Assembly: GCA_946407715.1 (NCBI GenBank)
Contig: CAMJPH010000051.1
Location: 1-17,892, forward strand
Direction of reading: 5' to 3'
Source of the DNA: an uncultured Bacteroidales bacterium
Lineage (GTDB): Bacteria > Bacteroidota > Bacteroidia > Bacteroidales > WCHB1-69
Length of the DNA: 17,892 nt
Shown: piece by piece, positions 1 through 7,816 of the stretch
Numbering within the stretch: the stretch's first letter is position 1
How the letters are laid out: each line of letters starts with the position of its first letter
Notes under the pieces: model-generated
What the model saw: only the letters and a program-made list of their open reading frames with translations
Databases searched by the model: none
What the model was told of the DNA's origin: nothing
Position numbers and translations under genes: made by a program

Positions 1-604
1 CGAAATCCGAGGCGGGATGTTTGCAGATGGGACAGATGAAGTCCTCCGGAAGTTCCTCGCCCACGTACTCGTAGCCGCAGATGACGCAACGCCAGACGGT
101 CTTGCCCTCGGCGGTCTGCCCCACAGGTTGCGGCTTCGGCTTGATGTGCTCCATGTAGTAGCTATACGTGGCGGAAGGCACCTCGTTGAGCACTTCCGCT
201 TCTGCGACGGGTCCGATGAAGAGGACGTGGGAGCCGAGATCGACGATCTGCTCCACCTCGACGGAGATGTAGGCATTGGTGCCGCGGGTGATGGCTAATG
301 TGCCGTTCGCGACGCGGCGACAGTCTTTGAAGTCAGCGAACTTATCGACCTCGCGACCGCTCTGGAAGCCGAAGTGCTTGAACAGCTCGAAATCGGCGGC
401 CTCACTGATGATGGAGGCGGTGAACTTGCGCGAACGCTGGATAAGTTCGGTGGTCAGGTTGCTCTTGTTGAGGGCCACGGAGATGCGGTCGGGCTGCATG
501 GCCACCTGCGCGATGGTGTTGCTGATACAGCCATTGTCGCGGCCGCCGTCACAGGTGGTGATGACGAACAGGCCGTACTGGATGTTGAAAAGAGGGTTGC
601 TCAT
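1..604 (-). CDS. Flavin reductase-rubredoxin fusion protein, 3' end outside window
   Basis: The frame read leftward from the ATG at 602-604 is open to the window edge (201 codons seen). Residues 1-150 resemble the FMN-binding flavin reductase-like fold (start MSNPLFNIQYGLFVITT, then a conserved NTIAQV stretch). Residues 170-200 form a rubredoxin domain with the two iron-binding pairs CVIC (173-176) and CPIC (191-194). The same architecture is known in high-molecular-weight rubredoxin (Hrb, NADH:rubredoxin oxidoreductase), which passes electrons from NAD(P)H through FMN and the Fe(Cys)4 centre to flavodiiron proteins or peroxidases that remove oxygen, NO or peroxide. That role is inferred here; no partner gene is in the window. 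The protein is cytoplasmic, with no signal peptide. The second CxxC pair is within 11 codons of the edge, so only a short tail is missing. It has its own promoter (630-658), separating it from glsB upstream. Confidence 0.88.
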   Translation of the reverse strand, partial: MSNPLFNIQYGLFVITTCDGGRDNGCISNTIAQVAMQPDRISVALNKSNLTTELIQRSRKFTASIISEAADFELFKHFGFQSGREVDKFADFKDCRRVANGTLAITRGTNAYISVEVEQIVDLGSHVLFIGPVAEAEVLNEVPSATYSYYMEHIKPKPQPVGQTAEGKTVWRCVICGYEYVGEELPEDFICPICKHPASDF

Positions 605-629
605 AATAATATCAGAATTTTTGAAAGCG

Positions 630-658
630 CAAAGATACTCATTTTAAGATTACCACAA
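630..658 (-). promoter_or_regulatory. Bacteroidota-type promoter of the flavin reductase-rubredoxin gene
   Basis: On the minus strand, TTG (656-658) is followed after 18 nt by TATCTTTG (630-637), a match to the TAnnTTTG -7 box. The start codon is 25 nt further on. The element fills the 55-nt gap after glsB, so this gene can be transcribed separately from glsAB. Confidence 0.65.
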
Positions 659-659
659 C

Positions 660-1724
660 CTAAAGTGACCGGCCGATTTTCTTAAGCATACGCCGCACCT
701 TTCGGTTTCGCTTAATCAGCCACTCTTCAATCATTTCATTTTCCGTTTTAGGGGTGTCTGGAGACTCTTTTCTGCGCCTTTTTGAGTCAGAGAACCGAAG
801 ATATGCTCCTATATGGCGGCTCTTTTTGTCATGGTAGATTTCATCGAACGGAATCAACACAGCCGTGTCCTCGATGTTGTGCATCAAGTGGTTCACTGCC
901 GTGCCGAACATGAGCATCTCGGAGGTAATGGAGATATACGCCGTCACATTTGGCGGAACGTTCACCCCTCTCATTCTGGCAGCACCTTTAAGCAATTTGT
1001 AATCTTCCAACAGGTCATCCTTGTTCACCACCAGATTCATCAATGCAGGGTCGGAACCGGGCTTTATCATCTGGTCATCCCATGGGCGTACCAGTTCATC
1101 CTTGTCGCCATAATGCTTCCATAAAAAGTGGTAAATCAAATCTTTGGTAATATAGTCGTATGAAGGATATATGGTGATTTTTCCAAAGAAATAGAGCAAG
1201 TCCGGGTGCTTCATGATAATGGCCACAAGGCCGTCCCACAAGTTGTCGAAGGCAAATATGGATTTGGCGCCGCCCTTGGAGCTCTGATATTCGGGAGCTA
1301 CGAAATTACGTCCCAGTTCTATGACATGCGGAAGGTATTCGTCGATGAACTTCTGGGAAAAGCGGAACTGGTGGGAGCTTGCCAGAATCGGCTGACCATT
1401 TTCGTCGAACATCGCATCTGAACCGAAAAGGAAGCGATAGCCACCTATAATTGCCTCGTTATCAGGATCCCAGACAATCAGCTGTTTATAGGGTTTCTCC
1501 ATCTTGTCATATTCGTCAAGATCCACGGCATTGCCTGTAGAACCACCGGCTTCTCGAAAAGCCAGCTCACGCAGCCTGCCTATCTCCGTGACAACATTGG
1601 GAGAATCCTGCCAGGTGACAATGTAAAGTTCGTTATGCCCTTTGTTTGTGTCTTCCAATTTCTTGGATTTGGTGAGTTCCGCTTTGAGCAGATCAACGGG
1701 TACGGGGTCAATTATTGTATTCAT
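660..1724 (-). CDS. glsB: Glycine N-acyltransferase GlsB (glycine lipid synthesis, first step)
   Basis: A protein of 354 residues of the OlsB/hemolysin-type GNAT-like acyltransferase family. Visible family blocks are IGRLRELAFREAGG near residues 48-61, IIGGYRF near 92-98 and ELGRNFVAPEYQ near 136-147. In Bacteroides thetaiotaomicron the GlsB/GlsA pair makes glycine lipids: GlsB N-acylates glycine with a 3-hydroxy fatty acid and GlsA then O-acylates the hydroxyl. Placement directly after a PlsC-type acyltransferase gene reproduces that arrangement and supports the name. A very basic C-terminus (KRNRKVRRMLKKIG) may help membrane association; there is no signal peptide. The frame can be extended six codons to a TTG overlapping the glsA stop, but the ATG at 1722-1724, 14 nt after that stop, is more likely. 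The substrate (glycine rather than ornithine or another amino acid) is inferred from lineage and gene pairing. Confidence 0.85.
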   Translation of the reverse strand: MNTIIDPVPVDLLKAELTKSKKLEDTNKGHNELYIVTWQDSPNVVTEIGRLRELAFREAGGSTGNAVDLDEYDKMEKPYKQLIVWDPDNEAIIGGYRFLFGSDAMFDENGQPILASSHQFRFSQKFIDEYLPHVIELGRNFVAPEYQSSKGGAKSIFAFDNLWDGLVAIIMKHPDLLYFFGKITIYPSYDYITKDLIYHFLWKHYGDKDELVRPWDDQMIKPGSDPALMNLVVNKDDLLEDYKLLKGAARMRGVNVPPNVTAYISITSEMLMFGTAVNHLMHNIEDTAVLIPFDEIYHDKKSRHIGAYLRFSDSKRRRKESPDTPKTENEMIEEWLIKRNRKVRRMLKKIGRSL

Positions 1725-1738
1725 AATGATGCTTTTTT

Positions 1739-2596
1739 TCAATCAATACTGGATGGCCACGGGTTAGAAACAATACCGGCCATGTCAAGCATAGCTTTGT
1801 GAGCGAGTTCGCGCATTCGCGCCGCTTCCTCTTTCCGTGGTGTGTTGAGGTCAGGAATAATCGGGTCACCCACATGGATGGTAAGCAGCGGCTCGCCATT
1901 GCCGAAGAGTTTGCGCCACCCTGTGCGGGGTCTGAATGAGAGCATCATGGGAACAATGGGGAGCGAAAAACGATAGGCCATGTTGAAAGCGCCTATTTTG
2001 AAGGGTCTGAGCGGGGCGTAGAATTTCCAGCTGCAGCTTTCAGGGAATATATGTATCCATTGTTTCCTGTCATGCAGCTCATTCAACGCCTTGTCAAACG
2101 CCCTTAGTCCACTGCGGTCTTCAGGGATGGCAATTCCCCCTATGTTTTTCATCAGGAAACCGTCTTTGCCACGGAAAGGCTGGGCGTACATGGGAATCCA
2201 AGCCTTCCGGTAACGCATCGCCTGCAATACGCAGATCATATCCCACCGGTGAACATGATTGCAAACAGTCATAACACCATTGGCAAAGAGTTTTCGGTTC
2301 CGGCGGATTTTCTCGCGGCCTTCAATCTTAAGGCCGAAACGGATTCGGTTGACAGGGAAAGCCGCAACCCAAAGGGTAAGGTAGATGAGAAAATGCCATA
2401 TCTTGAATTTCAGGGATTTGTCAAGATAAGGATAGGTCTCGTCAAACTTGATGTCCTTGAGTTCCCCGCGTATGGGCGCCATCCTCGTGAATGGATTGTC
2501 TCCCGAGAACTCTTCCGGCGGTTCAGGGACATAAACCCCTTCCCTGACCTTGAAGTCCCGATATGCCGCGCCAAATGATGAAAAGTCCTTTATCAT
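1739..2596 (-). CDS. glsA: O-acyltransferase GlsA, PlsC family (glycine lipid synthesis, second step)
   Basis: A 285-residue member of the 1-acyl-glycerol-3-phosphate acyltransferase (PlsC) family. Motif I is H(x)4D in NHVHRWD (H114, D119), the catalytic pair. A FPES block (184-187) stands where the family has its substrate-binding FPEG-type motif. Hydrophobic residues at about 66-82 suggest a membrane-embedded segment on the inner face of the cytoplasmic membrane. A housekeeping plsC would usually not be paired with a GNAT-like N-acyltransferase, so the 14-nt spacing to glsB indicates the O-acylation step of glycine lipid synthesis. The gene is first in a two-gene operon with a good promoter at 2629-2657. 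Start ATG at 2594-2596, stop TGA at 1739-1741. A general lysophospholipid acyltransferase role cannot be excluded from sequence alone. Confidence 0.83.
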   Translation of the reverse strand: MIKDFSSFGAAYRDFKVREGVYVPEPPEEFSGDNPFTRMAPIRGELKDIKFDETYPYLDKSLKFKIWHFLIYLTLWVAAFPVNRIRFGLKIEGREKIRRNRKLFANGVMTVCNHVHRWDMICVLQAMRYRKAWIPMYAQPFRGKDGFLMKNIGGIAIPEDRSGLRAFDKALNELHDRKQWIHIFPESCSWKFYAPLRPFKIGAFNMAYRFSLPIVPMMLSFRPRTGWRKLFGNGEPLLTIHVGDPIIPDLNTPRKEEAARMRELAHKAMLDMAGIVSNPWPSSID

Positions 2597-2628
2597 GCCA
2601 GTTTTTCAAAGTGTTTGCAACCGAAACG

Positions 2629-2657
2629 CAAAAATAGCAAAATTCTTAAAATGTCAA
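2629..2657 (-). promoter_or_regulatory. Bacteroidota-type promoter of glsA-glsB
   Basis: On the minus strand, TTG (2655-2657) precedes TATTTTTG (2629-2636) with an 18-nt spacer. This fits the -33 TTG / -7 TAnnTTTG pattern. The glsA start codon is 32 nt downstream. Confidence 0.65.
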
Positions 2658-2709
2658 GATGCTTGTTTTTATTTATTTGCAACAGTCTCATCATTACATC
2701 TGTCATCGT

Positions 2710-4110
2710 TCACTCATCGCGAAGACAGCGGACAGAAAAGCGGCGGCTCTTCGAGCTGACGCCCCCAAGAGCCTCAGGACTATCGAACTCAAAGCCAAGA
2801 TAGTGGGCGAACTCGCTATGGTACTCCGTCTCAGTAGAAGACCAAAAGCTCGCATAGTGGCCAACATCCTCGTATCCGTAGCTCCAGTAGCTGCCTGCAG
2901 GAATAACTCCAAACCCCGAAGTGTTGTTAGGATAGACGCTTTGGTCGCATGGGGCACACTCCCTGTTGAAACTCACCCAACCGGACGTGGCGGCCATAGC
3001 CTTGGCTATATAACCCGTATTCCCGCCACAGATATATTCGGGCTGGTCACTCACATAGTTTGTCAAAATCGTCCACTCCGTATCGCTCGGCAGATGCCAA
3101 CCATCGGGGCAGATACCCTGCACGCCGCTCGGAACGTCATCGCTGGAGGCAGCCCCATGCATCACAGCAAGCCAGTTGTAGAAATAGCCCCGCTCTGCCA
3201 ACGGGATGCTGGATCCGCTATCATCGTAATAGAAGGGTTCGGTACCGCTGCTATAAGTGCCGAACGGTATCGAATCGCCGTCCGCATAGCTGGTTGTACG
3301 CAGATTCTCCTTCATCCAACACTGGTCGCCAAGCAGTATAGTATTATAGACATTGCCGTCAATATCAGTCATAGTAGGCGTTCCGGGACATTGTTGGGCA
3401 AACGAAAGGGCAATTGTTTGCGAAACTTGTGGAGTCTGCATTATATTGCCACTTTCCTGCTCCACGCCGTTAATTGTGGCAAAACCCACGTATTTCATCA
3501 GGTCGCCGGATGTGAACGGATTATCAGTGTTACCTCTATGGGCGATTTTGTACTGTTGCAGAGGCGTCTCAGGAAACATTTCTGAGATATTGGCAATCAC
3601 CATATCATTCCTTCCGCCGTTGACACGATTCAACATCTTCACCGTGGCGGTCTGCCCGTTCTGTCGTGCCGTCAGGAAATAGAGGCCTGTAGAGGAAAGA
3701 ACGATGCGTATTTCGTAAATGCCTGCTTGTAGGGGCGAATAATTATATGCATCTACAACAGCACGACCGGCCATGTCCGTGATTTCCACCGTCACATCAC
3801 CAGGATCGGAGACCTCCAGGTTCACGAACGTGATACCGTCAAACGGGTTGGGAGTGTTCTGCGACAACCGTAGAGACGGGATGCACACCATTTCCACATC
3901 ATCAATGCCTGTAGGTGTCATCACCAACACGGTGTCCGGCCACGTAAGCGTCTCCTGCCAACCTTTAGTAAGGTTACTGACGATAACACGACCCAAAGGG
4001 ACATACTGACCATTGGAAATGCGCCCTGTGAAAGTCAGCACCACGGGCTGCGCTTTCAAAAACGCCGCCGACAGGCAACAAATGATTACTATTTGGGAAA
4101 ATCGTTTCAT
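2710..4110 (-). CDS. Secreted FISUMP-domain protein with an internal T9SS-type module
   Basis: A 466-residue exported protein. Residues 1-20 are a signal peptide (MKRFSQIVIICCLSAAFLKA). Residues 21-75 form a short beta-rich lead. Residues 82-163 look like a T9SS sorting or Por-tail domain: LSQNTPNPFDG, then VTVEITDMAGR, then GLYFLTARQNGQ and VKMLN. Residues 240 to the end are a FISUMP domain (Fibrobacter succinogenes major paralogous family): TDIDGNVYNTILLGDQCWM, KENLRT, CPDGWHLPSDTEW, FWSSTE and the terminal SVRCLRDE. FISUMP proteins are abundant surface or secreted proteins of unknown function in Bacteroidota and Fibrobacter. A T9SS signal is normally the last domain and is cut off by PorU; here it is internal and the chain ends with FISUMP. 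It appears monocistronic, with a -7 box at 4150-4157 and its own stop TGA. Extracellular location is inferred. Confidence 0.82.
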   Translation of the reverse strand: MKRFSQIVIICCLSAAFLKAQPVVLTFTGRISNGQYVPLGRVIVSNLTKGWQETLTWPDTVLVMTPTGIDDVEMVCIPSLRLSQNTPNPFDGITFVNLEVSDPGDVTVEITDMAGRAVVDAYNYSPLQAGIYEIRIVLSSTGLYFLTARQNGQTATVKMLNRVNGGRNDMVIANISEMFPETPLQQYKIAHRGNTDNPFTSGDLMKYVGFATINGVEQESGNIMQTPQVSQTIALSFAQQCPGTPTMTDIDGNVYNTILLGDQCWMKENLRTTSYADGDSIPFGTYSSGTEPFYYDDSGSSIPLAERGYFYNWLAVMHGAASSDDVPSGVQGICPDGWHLPSDTEWTILTNYVSDQPEYICGGNTGYIAKAMAATSGWVSFNRECAPCDQSVYPNNTSGFGVIPAGSYWSYGYEDVGHYASFWSSTETEYHSEFAHYLGFEFDSPEALGGVSSKSRRFSVRCLRDE

Positions 4111-4149
4111 AATGTTTGGATTTTATTCGGTTAACACACTAATTTTTGG

Positions 4150-4157
4150 CAAAAATA
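4150..4157 (-). promoter_or_regulatory. Putative -7 box of the FISUMP gene
   Basis: The minus strand reads TATTTTTGCC, a perfect TAnnTTTG, 39 nt before the ATG. No convincing TTG lies at the usual upstream distance, so this is a partial match. The rest of the 103-nt gap after the FG-GAP gene holds a short tandem repeat of CATCCTCT (two copies, 4190-4205). Confidence 0.45.
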
Positions 4158-4213
4158 TAAAAATCACAAACACAACACCCTAATCCTCCCATCCTCTCAT
4201 CCTCTCATCATCG

Positions 4214-6403
4214 TCAGAACCTCACCACTTTCAAAACAACATCCTCGCGATCTCGAAAATGGACCCGCAAGAAATAGAGTCCCGCCGGGCAAGATGACAA
4301 ATCGCACTCGGTTAGATTGCTCTCTGCAATCTTTCTTCCTTGAAAGTCAAAAATCTCTACAGTGTGAAATCCGGATGGAAGGCCATCCAGAACGACCTTA
4401 CCATTTGTGGGGTTGGGGCGAACAACGATTTCAAAACGTTCACGATGCGGAACGGCTGAGTGCGGAACAGGAGCAGAACCATGGAAATAGGTGACACCAC
4501 CGGCATAATTTCCCAAAAGCATGTCCGGATGATCATCTCCGTTGAGATCGGCCACCACAGCTGCCACTCTCCTACCCTCTCGGAGAGGTTGCGCCATGCC
4601 GTCGATTGTCTCTGCCAAATTCGCCTCCGCCTTCTCAAAAACGCCATCCAAATTACCGTCAATCTGCTTGTAATAAGCCACTTCGCCCAATTCACCCGCA
4701 CAGAACAGAACCGTACCCTGTTGCGCATCACGATAGAAACAAGGGACACTGTATCCAAAATAGGATTGCGTGAAATCCCGCATATCAACCCCGCCTAATG
4801 TATCCGTAATCTTTTGAAATTCAGCGACATTTCCACTGCTGTTCCGATAAAAAGACAACAACCCGCGCCGATTCCCGATTATCAGATCCTTTCTCCCATC
4901 CCCGTCAAGGTCGAAACACTGCGGGGTGCTGCACTCACCGACATCAATATCGGCAAAGCGAGTGTTAAGCGTGCCGTCGCCCGTCACCAAACGGGAATGG
5001 GGCACCAGCAGCAGCGACCCATCCTCCTGACCGCAAAGCATATCCGTTTCCCCGTCCCCGTCAAAATCCCCAAATGTTGGATGCAACGCATGGAATCCCA
5101 AAGATTTGAGATTACCGAAATCGCGGGTCTGCAGGGTAAAAACAGGCGAGGAAGCTGTCCCCGTATTCCGATAATAGGACACCGACGAGGAAAAATAGGA
5201 TGTCAGCCAACCGTTAAGCACATTCGCGCTGTCGAATTGGCCGTAGTTTCCAACAAACAAATCCAACAAACCGTCAACGTCAAAATCAAACAACACAGGA
5301 TGACAACCGCTCCCGACATCCAATATTTCACTTTGTAAAAAATCTGTTTCTACAAGAGTATATTGCTGAATATCAGTATTATAATCATACACCCATACGC
5401 TGTTCAAATCCTGCGATTTGGTCAACGACGGGTCTGACGGCGACACCACCAATGAAGGATCATCCCGCCCCGGAAGGTTCACAAAGGAAGCCGCCGGCAT
5501 GGAATAGAGATTTATCGGCATAGCTGCCGGAAAAGCTGTGTCCTGTACCGTCATCTGCGCATCGTCAACTGTGCCGTTGTTATATAATAATATATTGTAT
5601 GGCGAATCCACATCCCCCAACAGCAGATCCGGCAATCCGTTACCATCAAAATCGTGCAACAACATTGACGAACCCGCATGACGTGTGTGGTCATCCCCTG
5701 ATTTGTCGCTGCAATCAGAGAAAAGCGAAACCACATTATTGTCGGCGGCCTCCTCGAAATGCCCCCAGCACTCATTCTCCAAGCGGAAATCGAAAGGTTC
5801 ACCCGTCTCCGCATAGTCGCGAAGATGATGCACATACCTCCCTAACACCCAGAAATTCAAGATATCCAGATGGCCGTCCTGATCAATGTCATCCACCACG
5901 AGATAATCATCGGGCGATGCGTAGATGTTCGTATATCCGTTGTAGTAGAAGGCAGTCAAGGGATCTGCCACAAGCCTGAACCGCAAGGCATCTTCGGAGA
6001 TGTTCTCGAACACCCGCACGGAAGCCAGTCCGTAAGTGAAAATGTCCGCTTTCCCGTCGTGGTTGAAATCATAAAGAATCACCCAGTCGTGCAAATCAGG
6101 GAAACTGCGAGCATACTGCGGAGCATATTGAAAATCGTCGCCGACACGTAAAAACGGGAGCAATCGATTGCCGTGCTTCTCAAAGCCCAAGAGATCGGTG
6201 ACCCCATCAAGATTAAGGTCTATTTCAGAAAAACGAACCGAGTTAAGCCCGCCCGCCCATGTCAATGACAATGTGCGCCCATTTTCAACAACAGGGATGG
6301 ACTGTTGTCTCTCAAATCCGAAATCGTAGTATGTGTTCTGCGCTTCTGCAAGCAAAAACAACGTACAGAAAAACAGCGTCAGGAAAAGAGGCAGACGGCT
6401 CAT
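4214..6403 (-). CDS. Secreted FG-GAP/VCBS repeat protein with C-terminal T9SS sorting domain
   Basis: A 729-residue exported protein. A signal peptide covers residues 1-21 (MSRLPLFLTLFFCTLFLLAEA). Eight Asp-rich calcium-loop repeats of the FG-GAP/VCBS type follow: DLNLDGVTD (62-70), DFNHDGKAD (112-120), DIDQDGHLD (172-180), DFDGNGLPD (251-259), DFDVDGLLD (373-381), DFDGDGETD (446-454), DLDGDGRKD (498-506) and DLNGDDHPD (619-627). Such repeats fold as integrin-like beta-propeller blades and bind calcium. Residues 656-729 are a type A T9SS sorting domain (VRPNPTNGKVVL, VEIFDFQGRKI, PAGLYFLRV, VVLKVVRF), so the protein should cross the outer membrane and be attached or released. There is no enzymatic domain; adhesion or glycan binding is a guess. 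It starts 2 nt after the M23 peptidase stop, so it is the last gene of a three-gene operon. Confidence 0.88.
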   Translation of the reverse strand: MSRLPLFLTLFFCTLFLLAEAQNTYYDFGFERQQSIPVVENGRTLSLTWAGGLNSVRFSEIDLNLDGVTDLLGFEKHGNRLLPFLRVGDDFQYAPQYARSFPDLHDWVILYDFNHDGKADIFTYGLASVRVFENISEDALRFRLVADPLTAFYYNGYTNIYASPDDYLVVDDIDQDGHLDILNFWVLGRYVHHLRDYAETGEPFDFRLENECWGHFEEAADNNVVSLFSDCSDKSGDDHTRHAGSSMLLHDFDGNGLPDLLLGDVDSPYNILLYNNGTVDDAQMTVQDTAFPAAMPINLYSMPAASFVNLPGRDDPSLVVSPSDPSLTKSQDLNSVWVYDYNTDIQQYTLVETDFLQSEILDVGSGCHPVLFDFDVDGLLDLFVGNYGQFDSANVLNGWLTSYFSSSVSYYRNTGTASSPVFTLQTRDFGNLKSLGFHALHPTFGDFDGDGETDMLCGQEDGSLLLVPHSRLVTGDGTLNTRFADIDVGECSTPQCFDLDGDGRKDLIIGNRRGLLSFYRNSSGNVAEFQKITDTLGGVDMRDFTQSYFGYSVPCFYRDAQQGTVLFCAGELGEVAYYKQIDGNLDGVFEKAEANLAETIDGMAQPLREGRRVAAVVADLNGDDHPDMLLGNYAGGVTYFHGSAPVPHSAVPHRERFEIVVRPNPTNGKVVLDGLPSGFHTVEIFDFQGRKIAESNLTECDLSSCPAGLYFLRVHFRDREDVVLKVVRF

Positions 6404-6405
6404 GG

Positions 6406-7359
6406 CTACCGCACGCGCAGGCGTTGTCCCTCACGGATAAAGTCGCTGCGCAAATGGTTGAGTTTCTTGATTTTCGAGACCGTGGTATGGTACTTGGCAG
6501 CAATTTTGCCGAGATTATCGCCTTTACGCACTTTATAATATTGTGCTGAAGTTTGGGGTTTCGGCGTGGCCGGCTGTGTACTCTGCGGTGTAGGATTCGG
6601 CACTGATACAGTGTAACCTGAGATGTACAGCGTGTCGAATTTGGTTTTGAAATTGTCAAAATCAATAAGGCGGCCGGGATTGATGTCGTTGCCGAGATAA
6701 CGAACCTCAAAATGGAGGTGCGAGCCATACGAGCGTCCGGTATTGCCACCGAGACCGATGATGTCACCGGCTTTCACCATCTGGCCAGGGTTCACCAAGC
6801 GCCGCGAGAGATGGGCATAATAGGTTTCCAGACCGTTGTCGTGGCGGATGACCACGAGGTTACCATAGCCGCCCGTGTTGGCCGTGCCTTTTGAGATACG
6901 CACAATGCCGTCCCATGCAGCAGCCACGGGGGTGCCTTCCGGATAGCCGAGATCGACACCTCTATGCATACGACGATGCCTGTACCCATAATTGGAGGTG
7001 ATGCGATAGTTTGCAGGATGATGGTAGCCCGTCAAGTCAATGGTGTCACGCGGTGCCGATCCCTGATGACGGTAATGAATGGTCACGATGTCGAAATTCT
7101 GATAAAGATTATAACCCGGCATCCAGTTGAAATAGGTGAACAGCAAACCATTGCCGTGATCGACATTGTCCAAATTGGAATCATACATCGAATTAATGAG
7201 ATTTCCTAATGAATCTTCCTCAATAACCGCATCAATACGGGCCGTGTCATTCACCACATTGAAGTGGATATGATTCTCCTGTGCCGCAAGGCGGAACACG
7301 CTAAGCAACAAGAGAACAAACATCACAATATACTTATCCGACAATATACGCATAGCCAT
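6406..7359 (-). CDS. M23 peptidoglycan endopeptidase with C-terminal LysM domain
   Basis: A 317-residue envelope hydrolase. A signal peptide spans about residues 1-26 (IVMFVLLLLSVFRLAAQ). The M23/LytM core is at about 115-232: HRGVD (zinc ligands H132 and D136), YAHLS (H183, putative catalytic) and HLHFEV (H214/H216), so the metal site is intact. A Pro/Thr/Gln-rich linker (252-272) leads to a LysM domain at 274-317 (YYKVRKGDNLGKIA to GQRLRVR) that would bind peptidoglycan. M23 enzymes cut peptide cross-links; homologues act in growth, division or envelope remodelling. An alternative ATG two codons later (7351-7353) is equally possible. The start overlaps the upstream lipoprotein stop by one base (TAATG), and the stop TAG lies 2 nt before the FG-GAP protein, so the three genes should be co-transcribed and translationally coupled. 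Confidence 0.9.
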   Translation of the reverse strand: MAMRILSDKYIVMFVLLLLSVFRLAAQENHIHFNVVNDTARIDAVIEEDSLGNLINSMYDSNLDNVDHGNGLLFTYFNWMPGYNLYQNFDIVTIHYRHQGSAPRDTIDLTGYHHPANYRITSNYGYRHRRMHRGVDLGYPEGTPVAAAWDGIVRISKGTANTGGYGNLVVIRHDNGLETYYAHLSRRLVNPGQMVKAGDIIGLGGNTGRSYGSHLHFEVRYLGNDINPGRLIDFDNFKTKFDTLYISGYTVSVPNPTPQSTQPATPKPQTSAQYYKVRKGDNLGKIAAKYHTTVSKIKKLNHLRSDFIREGQRLRVR

Positions 7360-7652
7360 TACTTCGTTCTTCTACATCCATAACTACCCGGTCTCGAATT
7401 CTGGCGATACGATTTCGTATTCACCGTGTATTTCGTTTTCACATCACTACGATGCCGTTTAAAATTCTTCCTGATGTAGTAGGTGGTGTGTTGTGAGGTA
7501 GAAGAGTTCCAATTGGGTGTATGGCGTGTGCGGACTTTCTGATATTTGGACTTGCTATGCGTCTGGGGGCGGGATGTCTGGCAGGACGCAGAAGCCATCA
7601 CAGCCAGGAAAAAGAACAGACAACATATATATTTATAGAATCTATTATCCAT
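7359..7652 (-). CDS. Small, very basic putative lipoprotein of unknown function
   Basis: A 97-residue protein with an N-terminal hydrophobic stretch (YICCLFFFLAVMASASC). Cys24 could be the lipid attachment site, although SAS-C is only a loose lipobox. The mature part (about 73 residues) has 19 Lys/Arg and several His against a single Asp. It is also rich in Ser, Thr, Tyr and Asn and has no predicted fold that I recognise. Such a charge pattern suggests binding to an anionic partner, for example peptidoglycan, LPS or another glycan, or an unfolded linker; this is inference. The gene is first in the operon with the M23/LysM hydrolase (1-nt stop/start overlap) and the FG-GAP protein. It has its own promoter at 7679-7711. 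I do not recognise a family. The opposite strand also has an open frame here, but promoter and coupling favour this one. Confidence 0.7.
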   Translation of the reverse strand: MDNRFYKYICCLFFFLAVMASASCQTSRPQTHSKSKYQKVRTRHTPNWNSSTSQHTTYYIRKNFKRHRSDVKTKYTVNTKSYRQNSRPGSYGCRRTK

Positions 7653-7678
7653 GTTTTTTCAATATTAAAACCAAATGG

Positions 7679-7711
7679 CAAAGATACAATTTTTTGGCAT
7701 TGACTCGGCAA
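7679..7711 (-). promoter_or_regulatory. Promoter of the lipoprotein-M23-FG-GAP operon
   Basis: The minus strand reads TTG (7709-7711), a 22-nt spacer, then TATCTTTG (7679-7686), a full TAnnTTTG -7 box followed by CC. The start codon is 26 nt further. The spacer is slightly longer than usual. The element lies in a 164-nt region shared with the divergent MFS gene. Confidence 0.55.
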
Positions 7712-7790
7712 CACCTTTTCGTTTTATTTTCACAACGCTTTATTCCGTTATTTATTATAACAACACAAGAAAAGACGATGGAAAAAAATG

Positions 7791-7798
7791 TACTTTTG
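7791..7798 (+). promoter_or_regulatory. Putative -7 box of the MFS transporter gene
   Basis: TACTTTTG followed by CC matches TAnnTTTG. It lies 18 nt before the ATG at 7817-7819 and inside the longer possible frame from the ATG at 7778, which argues for the later start. Nineteen bases (7782-7800) are identical to the kbl promoter (9040-9058). No TTG sits at the -33 position. Confidence 0.5.
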
Positions 7799-7816
7799 CC
7801 GCCGAAAGGAAACCTC

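Noticed and set aside
1725..1742. TTG start for glsB giving six more residues
   Set aside because: It overlaps the glsA stop and uses a rare start, while an ATG 14 nt after that stop gives a normal N-terminus. Not excluded.
2659..3585. A 308-codon open frame on the plus strand
   Set aside because: It lies wholly antisense to the FISUMP gene, has no family motif, and is explained by the complementary frame of a real gene with signal peptide and clear domains.
7517..7816. Upstream extension of the MFS frame
   Set aside because: It would run across the lipoprotein gene and both divergent promoters. The translated part has no transporter character; the start at 7817 fits the -7 box.
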